From Cellulosimicrobium funkei (GTDB taxonomy: Bacteria; Actinomycetota; Actinomycetes; Actinomycetales; Cellulomonadaceae), in contig NZ_SOZH01000002.1 in NCBI RefSeq assembly GCF_004519295.1, positions 1 to 64,000 of the forward strand: a stretch of 64,000 nucleotides of DNA, written 5' to 3'. The notes beneath the pieces were generated by a model. That model did not search any database, was not told the DNA's origin, and saw only the letters and a program-made list of their open reading frames with translations. This document shows positions 36,698-44,630 of the stretch, piece after piece; the stretch's first letter is position 1, and each line of letters opens with the position of its first letter. The position numbers and the translations under genes are program-made.

Positions 36698-36868
36698 GGC
36701 GGGGACCTCGGTGGGCTCGTGGGGTCGGCGTCCCCGCAGGCCAGGCCCGCGGGAGGGGGGAGTCATGGGGATCCCGTGACCGCTGCGATGCTACCCACCG
36801 ACCCTCGCCGTCCCGGCGGATCACCCGGGTGAAATCGGGCGGACCGGCGGGCGTGCCGCGGCCGGGGA

Positions 36869-37792
36869 TCAGGGCCGGACGAGGCGGAGCGGGGCGTCGG
36901 CGGTGCGGACCGTCACCGTCTGGCCCCACGAGGCGACGAGGCGGTCGTCCTCCACGCCGTCGCCGAACACGACGAGCCGGTCCGAGGCGACGGTGAGCGC
37001 GACGTCGGCCCCCTCCTCGACGACGCCCTCGGTGAGCGAGACGCCCGTCGCGGGCGAGGGCCACGCCTCGCGGACGAACCAGCCGAGCCGGTGCTCGGTG
37101 CGCCCCGGGGCCCGCCGTCCGCCGCGGTCGTGCGCGAGCGACGCCCACCAGCCGGTCGCGCCCGTGCCCGTCGCGACGAGCACGCCCGACGACGACTGCC
37201 GCTCCTCACCTGCGCCGCAGCGCAGCGTGTAGCGCGCGCTCTGGTGGCTGGGGTGACCGACGAAAACCTCGTTGAGCGCGGTGAGGTGCTGGCCGTCGTC
37301 GAGGTCGGCGCGGACCATGGTGAGCGCGTCGACGGGCAGGAGCGCCACCCGGTCGGGCGCGCCGCCCGGCGCCTCGGCGTCGGCCCCGAGCCCGCGCAGG
37401 AGGGCCGTCGCCGCCGCGACCGGGTGCCGCACGAGCACGCCCGCGTTCACGCCGGGCTCCGGGTCGACGCCGAGGACCGGCTGGCCGTGCAGGTACTTCG
37501 CGACGTTCGCGACGAGGCCGTCCTGCCCTACGACCACCACCACGTCCTCGGGCGCGACGAGGAACCGCGACAGGTCCGCGCGCTCGACGTCGGCGCGCGC
37601 CCAGCCCGGGGGCAGGGCGGCCACGACGGCGTCGCGCGCGGCCGCGAGGGCGTCGTGCCGCGCCTGCACCTCGGCCAGCGACCGGCCCCGCGACCGGAGG
37701 AAGAACTCCGCCTGGCCGCGCGTCCCGTGCCGGTCCAGCAGGTCGTCGAGCTCGGTCCGCCGGTGCACGACGACGGCGCGTCGCCGGAGCAT
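36869..37792 (-). CDS. NAD-kinase-like protein
   Basis: 307 residues with the fold landmarks of ATP-NAD kinases. VAPEDVVVVVGQDGLVANVA occupies the position of the GGDGTxL nucleotide motif, with the first Gly-Gly-Asp-Gly changed to Gly-Gln-Asp-Gly. TALNEVFVGHPSHQSARYTL matches the NE substrate motif, and SSGVLVATGTGATGWW replaces the usual S-T-P-T-G-S-T-A-Y. ATG 37792 comes two bases after the SPFH stop, so the two are co-translated. The changed phosphate-binding loop leaves catalysis uncertain; it could bind NAD(P) or a related nucleotide as a sensor. The neighbouring NrtR-like regulator supports a link to NAD metabolism. Confidence 0.7.
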   Translation of the reverse strand: MLRRRAVVVHRRTELDDLLDRHGTRGQAEFFLRSRGRSLAEVQARHDALAAARDAVVAALPPGWARADVERADLSRFLVAPEDVVVVVGQDGLVANVAKYLHGQPVLGVDPEPGVNAGVLVRHPVAAATALLRGLGADAEAPGGAPDRVALLPVDALTMVRADLDDGQHLTALNEVFVGHPSHQSARYTLRCGAGEERQSSSGVLVATGTGATGWWASLAHDRGGRRAPGRTEHRLGWFVREAWPSPATGVSLTEGVVEEGADVALTVASDRLVVFGDGVEDDRLVASWGQTVTVRTADAPLRLVRP

Positions 37793-37794
37793 CG

Positions 37795-38838
37795 TCAGGC
37801 CGCCTTCCCGGGCGCCGCGGCGGGCGAGCCGCCGTCGGGGCCGAGCCCGCGCACCAGGGTCGACAGCACCCCGGTGAGCAGGTCGGGCGTGATGGTGAGG
37901 TTCTGCACGTCCGGCAGCGACCCGGCGGCCTCGCGCAGCGCGAGCGCGAGGAGCGTGCCCTGCCCGGCGCTCGCGTACACGTCCATGCGGGCCTGCTCGG
38001 CGGCGGCCTCGGCCGCGCCGACGACGCGCACCTGCTCCGCCTTCGCGTCGGTCGCGAGCTGGGCGCGCTCGGCGGTCGCGCGGGCGTCGACGAGGGCGGC
38101 GGCCGCCTTCTCCTCGGCCTCGCGCCGCGCGTTCGCGCCCTCCTGGGCGACGAGGCGCTCGCGCCGGGTCGCGAGCTCGATCCTGCTCGCGAGCTCGTTC
38201 TCCGCGATCGCCCGCTCGCGCTCGACGGCGAGGGCCCGGCGCTCGTAGGTCGCGCGGTCGGCCTCGGCCTGCACGTGCTCGCGCGCGGGCGTCTGGAGCG
38301 CGCGCTCGACGTCCTTCTCCGGCCGGACGGCGAGCACCTGGACGCCGATGACGACGATCCCCGTCGTGGTGAGGCGCGGGTCGGTGGTCAGCGCCTCGGT
38401 GAGGACGTCGCGCACGCGCGGCACGCCGGTCGTCAGGGCGTCGGCGAGGGGCATCGCGGCGAGCGCGTCGGTGGCCCGGCTCTGCGCGAGGCGCCCGACG
38501 ATGCTCGTCACCTGGTCGCGCCCCGCGGTGCTCGTCTCGCCGCTGCCCGGGTCGACCGCGAAGTCGAGGCGCTGCGAGACGGTCACCGGGTCGGCGAACC
38601 GGTACGTCACGCCGGCCTGCACGGTGACGTCCTGGTGGTCGGCGGTCACGGCGTGGAAGAAGACGGGGAGCTCCTGGTCGTCGACGGGGACCTCGGAGAG
38701 GACCGACGTCGTGGGCCGGAACCAGAACGCCTGACCGACGCCCTCGTGGGCGACGCGCCCGCGGCGCAGGTGCACGACGTGCCCGGTGGGGCTCCCGAGG
38801 AAGTGCCGCGTCCACGGGTAGGTGCGGATGGTGGCCAT
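37795..38838 (-). CDS. SPFH/Band-7 (stomatin-like) protein
   Basis: 347 residues. The SPFH domain spans ~15-190 (GHVVHLRRGRVAHEGVGQAF, VSEVPVDDQELPVFF-like strand pair, ADHQDVTVQAGVTYRFADP, TDPRLTTTGIVVIGVQVL). It is followed by a long charged coiled coil (~195-290: ERRALAVERERAIAENELAS, RATAERAQLATDAKAEQVR) and a C-terminal PDVQNLTITPDLL segment. It lacks an obvious N-terminal transmembrane helix, so it may be cytosolic or peripheral. SPFH proteins form oligomeric membrane scaffolds. CGGAGA precedes ATG 38838. It is the first gene of the operon with the NAD-kinase-like protein, facing the NrtR-like regulator. Confidence 0.88.
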   Translation of the reverse strand: MATIRTYPWTRHFLGSPTGHVVHLRRGRVAHEGVGQAFWFRPTTSVLSEVPVDDQELPVFFHAVTADHQDVTVQAGVTYRFADPVTVSQRLDFAVDPGSGETSTAGRDQVTSIVGRLAQSRATDALAAMPLADALTTGVPRVRDVLTEALTTDPRLTTTGIVVIGVQVLAVRPEKDVERALQTPAREHVQAEADRATYERRALAVERERAIAENELASRIELATRRERLVAQEGANARREAEEKAAAALVDARATAERAQLATDAKAEQVRVVGAAEAAAEQARMDVYASAGQGTLLALALREAAGSLPDVQNLTITPDLLTGVLSTLVRGLGPDGGSPAAAPGKAA

Positions 38839-38858
38839 GGTCGTCTCCGATCTGTTTT

Positions 38859-38871
38859 CGTCAACCTGACG
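38859..38871. promoter_or_regulatory. Palindromic operator 1 (CGTCAACCTGACG)
   Basis: CGTCA-ACC-TGACG with perfect 5-bp arms, 20 bases before the SPFH start. It overlaps a TATCGT sequence on the minus strand that could be the SPFH -10. The identical 14-mer (with preceding T) recurs 43 bases away. Confidence 0.75.
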
Positions 38872-38901
38872 ATAACGAGCGTAGGCCGGTGCGCGGGTTC
38901 T

Positions 38902-38914
38902 CGTCAACCTGACG
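38902..38914. promoter_or_regulatory. Palindromic operator 2 (CGTCAACCTGACG)
   Basis: An exact second copy, centre-to-centre 43 bases from operator 1 (about four helical turns) and just upstream of the -10-like GACGAT of the NrtR-like gene. The placement suits autoregulation plus control of the divergent operon. Confidence 0.75.
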
Positions 38915-38923
38915 CGAATGTGC

Positions 38924-38929
38924 GACGAT
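38924..38929 (+). promoter_or_regulatory. -10-like GACGAT, leaderless start
   Basis: GACGAT is six bases before ATG 38936 and one base from the TANNNT pattern. Confidence 0.4.
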
Positions 38930-38935
38930 GGGCCC

Positions 38936-39784
38936 ATGACCGCACCCGCCGCACCGGCCCCCGACGTCCCGCCCGGCGCGGCCCTGCTGCCCGTCACGGT
39001 CGACGTCGTCGCGCTCACCGTGCGCGACGACGCGCTGCACGTGCTCCTCGTCGAGCGCGGCGTCGAGCCGTACCGCGGCGCGCTCGCGCTCCCCGGAGGG
39101 TTCGTGCTGCCGGGCGAGCGGCTCGCCCGCGCGGCGCGCCGCGAGCTCGCCGAGGAGACGGGCGTGCGACCGCCCGGGCACCTGGAGCAGCTCCGCACCT
39201 ACGGCCCGCTCGACCGCGACCCGCGCGGCCCGGTCCTCTCGGTCGCGTACCTCCTGCTCGCGCCCGAGTTCGGCGTCGTGCACGCCGGGTCCGATGCCGG
39301 GGGAGCGGCCTGGCACGCCGTCGATCCCCAGCTCGGGGACGGGCCGGGGGCCGGCCTCGCGTTCGACCACGCGCGGATCCTCGCCGACGGCGTCGAGCGG
39401 GCCCGTGCGAAGCTCGAGTACTCCGCGCTCGCGACGGCGTTCTGCCCGCCCGAGTTCACCGTCGCCGACCTGCGGCGCGTCTACGAGGCCGTCTGGGGCG
39501 TGCGGCTGGACCCGCGGAACTTCTCCCGCAAGGCCACGACGACCGCGGGCTTCCTCGAGGACACGGGCCGCACGACGTCGGGCGGGGCCGGGCGGCCCGC
39601 GGCGCTCTACCGGGCCGCGCGCCCGGCGCCGGGCCCGCAGCCGGGCCCCGGTCCCGACGCCGCCGTGGCCGACACTGCCGCGGCCGACACCGCCACGACC
39701 GACGCCGCCGCGCCCGACCCCGACGACGCCCCCGCGAGCGTGCCCGCGGTGCTCGACCCGCCCCTCATGCGCCCGCGTCGTTGA
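38936..39784 (+). CDS. NrtR-like NUDIX transcriptional regulator
   Basis: 282 residues. An N-terminal Nudix domain is joined to the NrtR-type winged helix, the architecture of regulators of NAD biosynthesis that respond to ADP-ribose or related nucleotides. LPVTVDVVALTVRDDALHVL opens the domain. The Nudix box GX5EX7RELXEEXGV is complete (GFVLPGE...RELAEETGV), whereas many NrtR regulators have lost it, so hydrolase activity may remain. The winged helix is LEYSALATAFCPPEFTVADL through LDPRNFSRKATTTAGFLEDT. A ~60-residue Ala/Pro/Asp tail is extra. ATG 38936 follows a -10-like hexamer by six bases. The twin palindromes upstream are its likely operators. Confidence 0.82.
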   Translation: MTAPAAPAPDVPPGAALLPVTVDVVALTVRDDALHVLLVERGVEPYRGALALPGGFVLPGERLARAARRELAEETGVRPPGHLEQLRTYGPLDRDPRGPVLSVAYLLLAPEFGVVHAGSDAGGAAWHAVDPQLGDGPGAGLAFDHARILADGVERARAKLEYSALATAFCPPEFTVADLRRVYEAVWGVRLDPRNFSRKATTTAGFLEDTGRTTSGGAGRPAALYRAARPAPGPQPGPGPDAAVADTAAADTATTDAAAPDPDDAPASVPAVLDPPLMRPRR

Positions 39785-39870
39785 CGCCTCGGCCGGGCCC
39801 GGCATCGGTGCCCCGCACCGACGGCCCACGCCGGGGGAGTTCTCCCCCTCGACAGCGCCGCCCGGCTGAG

Positions 39871-39876
39871 TACGCT
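39871..39876 (+). promoter_or_regulatory. -10 element TACGCT, leaderless start
   Basis: TACGCT is seven bases before ATG 39884; TCGACA 16 bases further upstream is a possible -35. Confidence 0.6.
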
Positions 39877-39883
39877 CGCGCGC

Positions 39884-41680
39884 ATGTCGACGTACAGCTC
39901 CTGGCGCAGCGACCAGGGCAACATGCGGGCCCTGTCCGACGAGCTCGCCGCCCAGGCCGCGATGGCGCGGTCCCGCGAGGCGTCGCTCCACCGCCGCCTG
40001 CGGTCGCTCGAGGGCGACCTGTCGAGCCGCGTCGAGGTGCTGACCCGCCTCGTCAACGCGCTCATCGAGCTCGGCGAGGTCCGCGAGGAGCTCGCGCTCT
40101 TCACGCCCGCGCGCCGCGCCCGCGACGCGGCGCGCGCCCTCACGAGCGCCGTCGTCACGGGGGAGGGCGACGTGTCGCACCTGCGGCGCTCCCCGGACCT
40201 CGTGGACGTGCCCGGCTACTGGCTCGTGCCCGCCGCGCTCGCGGTCGCCGAGCTCCCCGCCGGGCGGCTCGACCGGGAGGCGGCCGAGGAGGCCTTGCTG
40301 CGCGACCGCCGTCGTGCCGCGACGTACCTCGTCGCGGTGTGCGCGCTCGTCGGGCAGCCCGGCCTCGCGCGCGAGTGGGTGCCGGGGGTGCTCGACGCGC
40401 CGGTCCTGCCCGCCGCGGGCTGGGGCAGCGCCGACGGCGCCCCCGAGCCGTCGCCGGGCGCGGGCGAGGGGCCGGACGAGGTGGGCGTGACCGGGGCCGA
40501 GCGCGCGCTGTGGGTCGCGGCCGCGGCCGGTCACCTCGGCGGCGACGGGGTGGAGGTCGTGCGCCGCGCGCTCGCGGAGCGGGTCGCGCTGCTCGACGAC
40601 GACGCGCGCGCCCGCTGGCGGGCCCGGCTCCTGGAGGCAGCACCGTCGCTGCCCGCGGCGCCCGCCGACGGCGCGGCCTGGGGCAGCCCCGAGGCCGCGG
40701 GGGACGTGGCGGGGGCGCGCCGTCGCGCCGCTGCCCCCGACGCGCTCCCGCTCCTGCGGTCGTGGACGGCGTGGTCGCGCGCGCTCGTGGCGGGGGAGGT
40801 CGCGGTGCTCGCGCCGGCCCCCGGACCCCTCCCGACCGGCGCGCCGACGCCCGCCGTCGCACCCGCCGCCGTCGCCCCCGGTGCGTCCGCCGCCGGTGCG
40901 GCGGACTCGCAGGCCGCCGGGGGCGCCGACGACCCGGCCGGGACCCCCGAGGCGCCCGGCGCGGCGCTGCTCCGCGTCGTCGCGTCGCTCGTGGACGAGG
41001 GGGCGCCCGTGGAGCGCGGGCTCCTGGACCGGGCGGCGCTGCTCGACGAGCGCGTCGGGCGCGCGCCCCGCGAGGACGCGCCCGGGTGGGACGCCCCGGC
41101 GGGGACGCTCGTCGACCTGCTCGTCGAGGACGCCCGCGGGACCGATCCCGGGCGTGCGGCGCTCGCGGGCCCGCTCGTCGCCGAGGAGCTGCGGGCCGCG
41201 ACCCACGCGCGGGCGGCGGAGCTCGCGGGGGCGCCCGCGCCGTCGCGCGAGCTGCGCCTCGGGGGCCGCACCGTGACGGTCACCCCGACCGAGGACGGCG
41301 CCGCACCGGCTGCGACGGCCCGCGCGGAGCTCCTCGCGCAGCCTGTGGACGGCGTGTCGTGGGGCGCCGTCGGCGGGACCGCCGCGGTCGCGGCGCTCGG
41401 CCTCGTGCTCGGCCTCGCCGCCTCGCCGGCGTGGTTCACGGTGGCCGTCGTCGCGGCCGGCCTCGCCGTGTGGCAGTGGTTCGCGGGGGAGCGACGGGCA
41501 CGCGACCAGCGCGCCGACGCGCAGGCCCGCGCGGACCGGTTCGACGCCGACCTCGCCGAGGCGCGCACCGTCGTGGCCGCGTCCGCGGAGCGCGCGCGGA
41601 CGCAGCGCGAGGCCGTCGCGACCGTCGTCGCCGACCTCGACGACACCCTCGCCGAGCTCGCCGCCCGCACCCCGGCCTGA
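39884..41680 (+). CDS. Hypothetical protein with helical N-terminus and C-terminal hairpin anchor
   Basis: 598 residues. The N-terminus is helical and coiled (MRALSDELAAQAAMARSREA, LHRRLRSLEGDLSSRVEVLT), followed by alpha-helical repeat-like segments (VTGAERALWVAAAAGHLGGD). A Pro/Ala linker is at ~310-350. Close to the C-terminus two hydrophobic helices form a hairpin (~488-530: AVAALGLVLGLAASPAWFTV, AVVAAGLAVWQWFAG), and a coiled-coil tail ends the protein. GGRTVTVTPTEDG precedes the hairpin. It is co-directional with the NrtR-like gene but has its own promoter. I do not recognise a family. Confidence 0.6.
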   Translation: MSTYSSWRSDQGNMRALSDELAAQAAMARSREASLHRRLRSLEGDLSSRVEVLTRLVNALIELGEVREELALFTPARRARDAARALTSAVVTGEGDVSHLRRSPDLVDVPGYWLVPAALAVAELPAGRLDREAAEEALLRDRRRAATYLVAVCALVGQPGLAREWVPGVLDAPVLPAAGWGSADGAPEPSPGAGEGPDEVGVTGAERALWVAAAAGHLGGDGVEVVRRALAERVALLDDDARARWRARLLEAAPSLPAAPADGAAWGSPEAAGDVAGARRRAAAPDALPLLRSWTAWSRALVAGEVAVLAPAPGPLPTGAPTPAVAPAAVAPGASAAGAADSQAAGGADDPAGTPEAPGAALLRVVASLVDEGAPVERGLLDRAALLDERVGRAPREDAPGWDAPAGTLVDLLVEDARGTDPGRAALAGPLVAEELRAATHARAAELAGAPAPSRELRLGGRTVTVTPTEDGAAPAATARAELLAQPVDGVSWGAVGGTAAVAALGLVLGLAASPAWFTVAVVAAGLAVWQWFAGERRARDQRADAQARADRFDADLAEARTVVAASAERARTQREAVATVVADLDDTLAELAARTPA

Positions 41681-41798
41681 CGCGGGCGGGCGGTCGCGCC
41701 GGGCACGTCCGACGCGGCCGCGCCAGGGGCCGTCCGCCCCCGCTCCCGGGCCGTCCGCCCCGGACGCCGACGGGCATCTCCGGCGTTCGAACGAGGGC

Positions 41799-41827
41799 TT
41801 CGAACGCCGGATGAACTGTCGGTGAAC
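41799..41827. promoter_or_regulatory. PHO-box-like direct repeats upstream of pit
   Basis: Three heptamers at exactly 11-base spacing: TTCGAAC (41799), GATGAAC (41810), GGTGAAC (41821). Read on the minus strand they are GTTCACC, GTTCATC and GTTCGAA, the form of direct-repeat units bound by actinobacterial PhoP. The box lies 54 bases before the phosphate transporter start, so phosphate-starvation control is likely. Confidence 0.6.
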
Positions 41828-41880
41828 AGTGGCGGAAGAATCCACAGGATGGTCGAGCGCGCGGCGGTCGTGACCGCACC

Positions 41881-43158
41881 ATGGACGACGTGACCGAGAC
41901 GCTCCTGCTGGTGCTCGTCGTCGTGACCGCACTGGCCTTCGACTTCACCAACGGCTTCCACGACACGGGCAACGCGATGGCCACGTCCATCGCCACCAAG
42001 GCCCTCAAGCCCAAGACCGCCGTCGCCCTCTCCGCCGTCCTCAACATGGTCGGGGCGTTCCTCTCCCTGGCCGTCGCGGCGACCATCGCGAAGGGTCTGG
42101 TCGACGCCGACGTCATCACCCTCGAGGTCGTCCTCGCGGGACTCGTGGGCGGCATCACCTGGAACCTCCTGACCTGGTTGCTCGGCATCCCGTCGAGCTC
42201 GTCGCACGCCCTCATCGGCGGCGTCGTGGGCTCCGTGCTCGCGGCCGTCGGCACGCAGGGCGTCATCTGGAGCGGCGTCGCCGCCAAGGTGCTCATCCCC
42301 GCGCTGCTCGCCCCGCTCATCGCGGTCGGCGTCGCGAGCGTCGGCACGTGGGCCGTGGCCCGCCTCACGCGCGACGTCCCCGAGGACGTCTCCACGCGGG
42401 CGTTCCGCTGGGGCCAGGTCGGCTCCGCGTCGCTCGTCTCGCTCGCGCACGGCACCAACGACGCGCAGAAGTCGATGGGCATCATCCTGCTCGCGCTCAT
42501 CGCGGCGGGCGCCGTCCCGGCCGACTCGAGCGTGCCGTTCTGGGTCATCCTGTCCTGCGCGTTCTTCATGGCCCTCGGCACCTACCTGGGCGGCTGGCGG
42601 ATCATCCGCACGCTCGGCAAGGGCCTCGTCGAGATCGACACCCGCCAGGGCATGGCGGCCGAGACGTCGTCTGCCGCGGTCATCCTCATGTCGGGCCTGT
42701 TCGGCTACTCGCTCTCGACGACGCACGTCGCGACCGGCTCGATCCTGGGCTCCGGCGTCGGGATGCCCGGCGCGAAGGTCCGCTGGGGCGTCGCGGGCCG
42801 CATGCTCGCCGCGTGGGGCCTCACGCTCCCGGCCGCCGGCCTCGTCGGCGCGGCCTGCTACGGCATCCAGCACGGCATCGGGGGCGCCGCCGGGACGGTC
42901 GTCGTGTTCGCGATCCTCGTCGGGTCCTCGCTGGCCATCTGGATCGCCTCGCGCCGCAAGCCCGTCGACCACACGAACGTCAACGACGCCTGGGAGGAGG
43001 GCGCGGTGGACGTCGGGCTCGAGTCCGAGGTCGTCGAGGCGCGCGAGGCCGCGCTCGAGCGTCGCCTCGACGTCGCCGACCCGTTCACCGACGCCGCGCC
43101 CGCCCCGGCGCCGACCACCCCGACCACGCCCGCCTCGCGCCAGCGCGCGGGCGTCTGA
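41881..43158 (+). CDS. pit: Inorganic phosphate transporter, PiT family
   Basis: A 425-residue low-affinity metal-phosphate:H+ symporter. Both inverted halves carry the PiT signature: FDFTNGFHDTGNAMATSIAT near the N-terminus and SLAHGTNDAQKSMGIILLAL near residue 190. About ten helices follow the family plan, with LGIPSSSSHALIGGVVGS and FGYSLSTTHVATGSILGSG as the paired re-entrant motifs. The C-terminal ~70 residues are cytosolic and acidic, ending in a Pro/Thr run. It is followed 23 bases later by a small membrane protein, probably in one operon, and preceded by the PHO-box-like repeat. Confidence 0.93.
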   Translation: MDDVTETLLLVLVVVTALAFDFTNGFHDTGNAMATSIATKALKPKTAVALSAVLNMVGAFLSLAVAATIAKGLVDADVITLEVVLAGLVGGITWNLLTWLLGIPSSSSHALIGGVVGSVLAAVGTQGVIWSGVAAKVLIPALLAPLIAVGVASVGTWAVARLTRDVPEDVSTRAFRWGQVGSASLVSLAHGTNDAQKSMGIILLALIAAGAVPADSSVPFWVILSCAFFMALGTYLGGWRIIRTLGKGLVEIDTRQGMAAETSSAAVILMSGLFGYSLSTTHVATGSILGSGVGMPGAKVRWGVAGRMLAAWGLTLPAAGLVGAACYGIQHGIGGAAGTVVVFAILVGSSLAIWIASRRKPVDHTNVNDAWEEGAVDVGLESEVVEAREAALERRLDVADPFTDAAPAPAPTTPTTPASRQRAGV

Positions 43159-43181
43159 CCGGCAGCCCGGAGGAGAGAACC

Positions 43182-43460
43182 GTGTTCGTCGAGATCGACT
43201 CGCTGCTCAAGGTCGTCGTCGCAGGCCTCGTGGTCGGCGCGGGCCTGCCCGCCCTCTTCGCCCTGGGGGTCCGGCTCGCCGCCGGGCGCGCCGTGCCGGT
43301 CGAGGTCGGCACCCCGGACGGCCGCTTCACGTCCGACGGCCGCACCGTGCGCGTCGAGCGCGCGACCCGCCCCCGTCAGGTCGGCGCGATCGTGTGCTTC
43401 GCCGTCGTGGTCGTCGCGATCGCGGCCGGCATCGCGTTCGTCGCGGGCGGGGGCCACTGA
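43182..43460 (+). CDS. Small membrane protein paired with pit
   Basis: 92 residues with two transmembrane helices (LKVVVAGLVVGAGLPALFAL and AIVCFAVVVVAIAAGIAFVAG) flanking a short basic loop (GRFTSDGRTVRVERATRPRQ). AGGAG (43171-43175) six bases before GTG 43182 supports it. Small partners of this type often follow pit genes in actinobacteria; their role (assembly or regulation) is not established. Confidence 0.75.
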   Translation: MFVEIDSLLKVVVAGLVVGAGLPALFALGVRLAAGRAVPVEVGTPDGRFTSDGRTVRVERATRPRQVGAIVCFAVVVVAIAAGIAFVAGGGH

Positions 43461-43475
43461 CCGGGACGGCACGCT

Positions 43476-43542
43476 CCCGCTGAGTGCAGGAAAGAGTCGC
43501 GGTCGGACGTCCCGACCGCGACTTTTTCATGCACTCAGCGGG
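43476..43542. repeat. Dispersed palindrome family A, copy 2
   Basis: 31-base arms (43476-43506 and 43512-43542) with two mismatches and a 5-base loop. It shares the GAGTGCANGAAANAGTCGC core with the copy at 22174. It lies between the convergent small membrane protein and LacI genes, seven bases from the LacI stop. Confidence 0.85.
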
Positions 43543-43548
43543 TGGGGG

Positions 43549-44601
43549 TCAGGCGGAGTCGCGGACCACGAGGTGCGGCTCGAACAGGACCGAGCGCGCG
43601 TCGGCGTCCGGGTCGTCGATCGCGGCGAGCAGGAGGCGCGCCATCTCGGCCGCCATCTCCTCGACCGGCTGCCGGACCGTCGTGAGCGGCGGGTGGGCCT
43701 GGCGCGCGACCGTCGAGTCGTCGAAGCCGACGACGGCCACGTCCTGCGGGACGTGGCGGCCCGCCTCCTGCAGGACGAGGGACGCGCCGTCGGCCATGAG
43801 GTCGCTCGCGCCGAACACGCCGTCGACGTCCGGTCGCGCGGCGAGCAGCTCGCGCGCCGCGGCCTCCCCGCCCGCGCGCGTGAAGTCGCCCTCCACGACG
43901 AACGGCTCCGCGAGCCCGGCGGCCCGTACCGCCTCGAGGAAGCCGTCGCGGCGTCCCCGCGCGAACGGCACGTCCGACGGGCCGGCGACGGTCGCGAGGC
44001 GCGTGCGGCCGTCCGCGATCAGACGCTCGGCGGCGATCCGGCCGCCGGCGGCCTGGTCGAGGTCCACCCAGCTCACGCCGGCCGCCTCGTCGACCCCGTC
44101 GAGGTGCGTCGACAGCACGACCGGCACCGTGAGCGCGGCGAACCGTGCCGGCAGCGGGTCGCTCGCGCTCGACGTGATGAGCAGGACGCCGTCGACGTGC
44201 CCCTGCCGCACGTAGCGCACGACCTGGTCGTGCGCGGGCGGGTCCGCGGGCAGGATGGCGAGGTGGATGTCGCGCGGGCGCAGCACCTGCTGCGCGCCCG
44301 CCGTCACGCGCCCGATGTACGGGTCGGTGAACAGCCGCTCCAGGAACGGGCTCGGGGAGCGCTGCTCCGACGGCTCGGACACGACGAGCGCGACCGACCC
44401 CGTGCGCCGGGTCACGAGCGTCCGGGCGGCGAGGTTGGGGACGTAGCCCGTCTCGTCGATCGCCTTCTCGACGACCGCCACGATCGCCGGGTCCACCGTC
44501 GGCACGCCGTTGATCACGCGGGACACCGTGGCGCGGGAGACGCCCGCGACGGCCGCGACGGCCTCGAGCGTCGGGCGGGGAGCGGGGCGACGGGCAGCCA
44601 T
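43549..44601 (-). CDS. LacI-family transcriptional regulator
   Basis: 350 residues. The N-terminal helix-turn-helix with hinge helix is LEAVAAVAGVSRATVSRVIN, then NLAARTLVTRRTGSVALVVS. The effector domain is a periplasmic-binding-like fold (HVDGVLLITSSASDPLPARF, FGASDLMADGASLVLQEAG, VGFDDSTVARQAHPPLTTVR). ATG 44601 lies seven bases after TATAAC on the minus strand. It is 29 bases downstream of the GH3 gene and may control it or be co-transcribed with it. The ligand is probably a sugar, not identifiable here. Confidence 0.9.
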   Translation of the reverse strand: MAARRPAPRPTLEAVAAVAGVSRATVSRVINGVPTVDPAIVAVVEKAIDETGYVPNLAARTLVTRRTGSVALVVSEPSEQRSPSPFLERLFTDPYIGRVTAGAQQVLRPRDIHLAILPADPPAHDQVVRYVRQGHVDGVLLITSSASDPLPARFAALTVPVVLSTHLDGVDEAAGVSWVDLDQAAGGRIAAERLIADGRTRLATVAGPSDVPFARGRRDGFLEAVRAAGLAEPFVVEGDFTRAGGEAAARELLAARPDVDGVFGASDLMADGASLVLQEAGRHVPQDVAVVGFDDSTVARQAHPPLTTVRQPVEEMAAEMARLLLAAIDDPDADARSVLFEPHLVVRDSA

Positions 44602-44608
44602 GCGGTCA

Positions 44609-44614
44609 GTTATA
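44609..44614 (-). promoter_or_regulatory. -10 element TATAAC, leaderless start
   Basis: TATAAC is seven bases before ATG 44601, a near-match to TATAAT and the most AT-rich -10 in the window. Confidence 0.5.
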
Positions 44615-44630
44615 CCGCCGGGCCGCGCGC

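Noticed and set aside
43180-43545. Transposon end or attachment site beside palindrome A
   Set aside because: No transposase, integrase or target-site duplication is visible around either copy.
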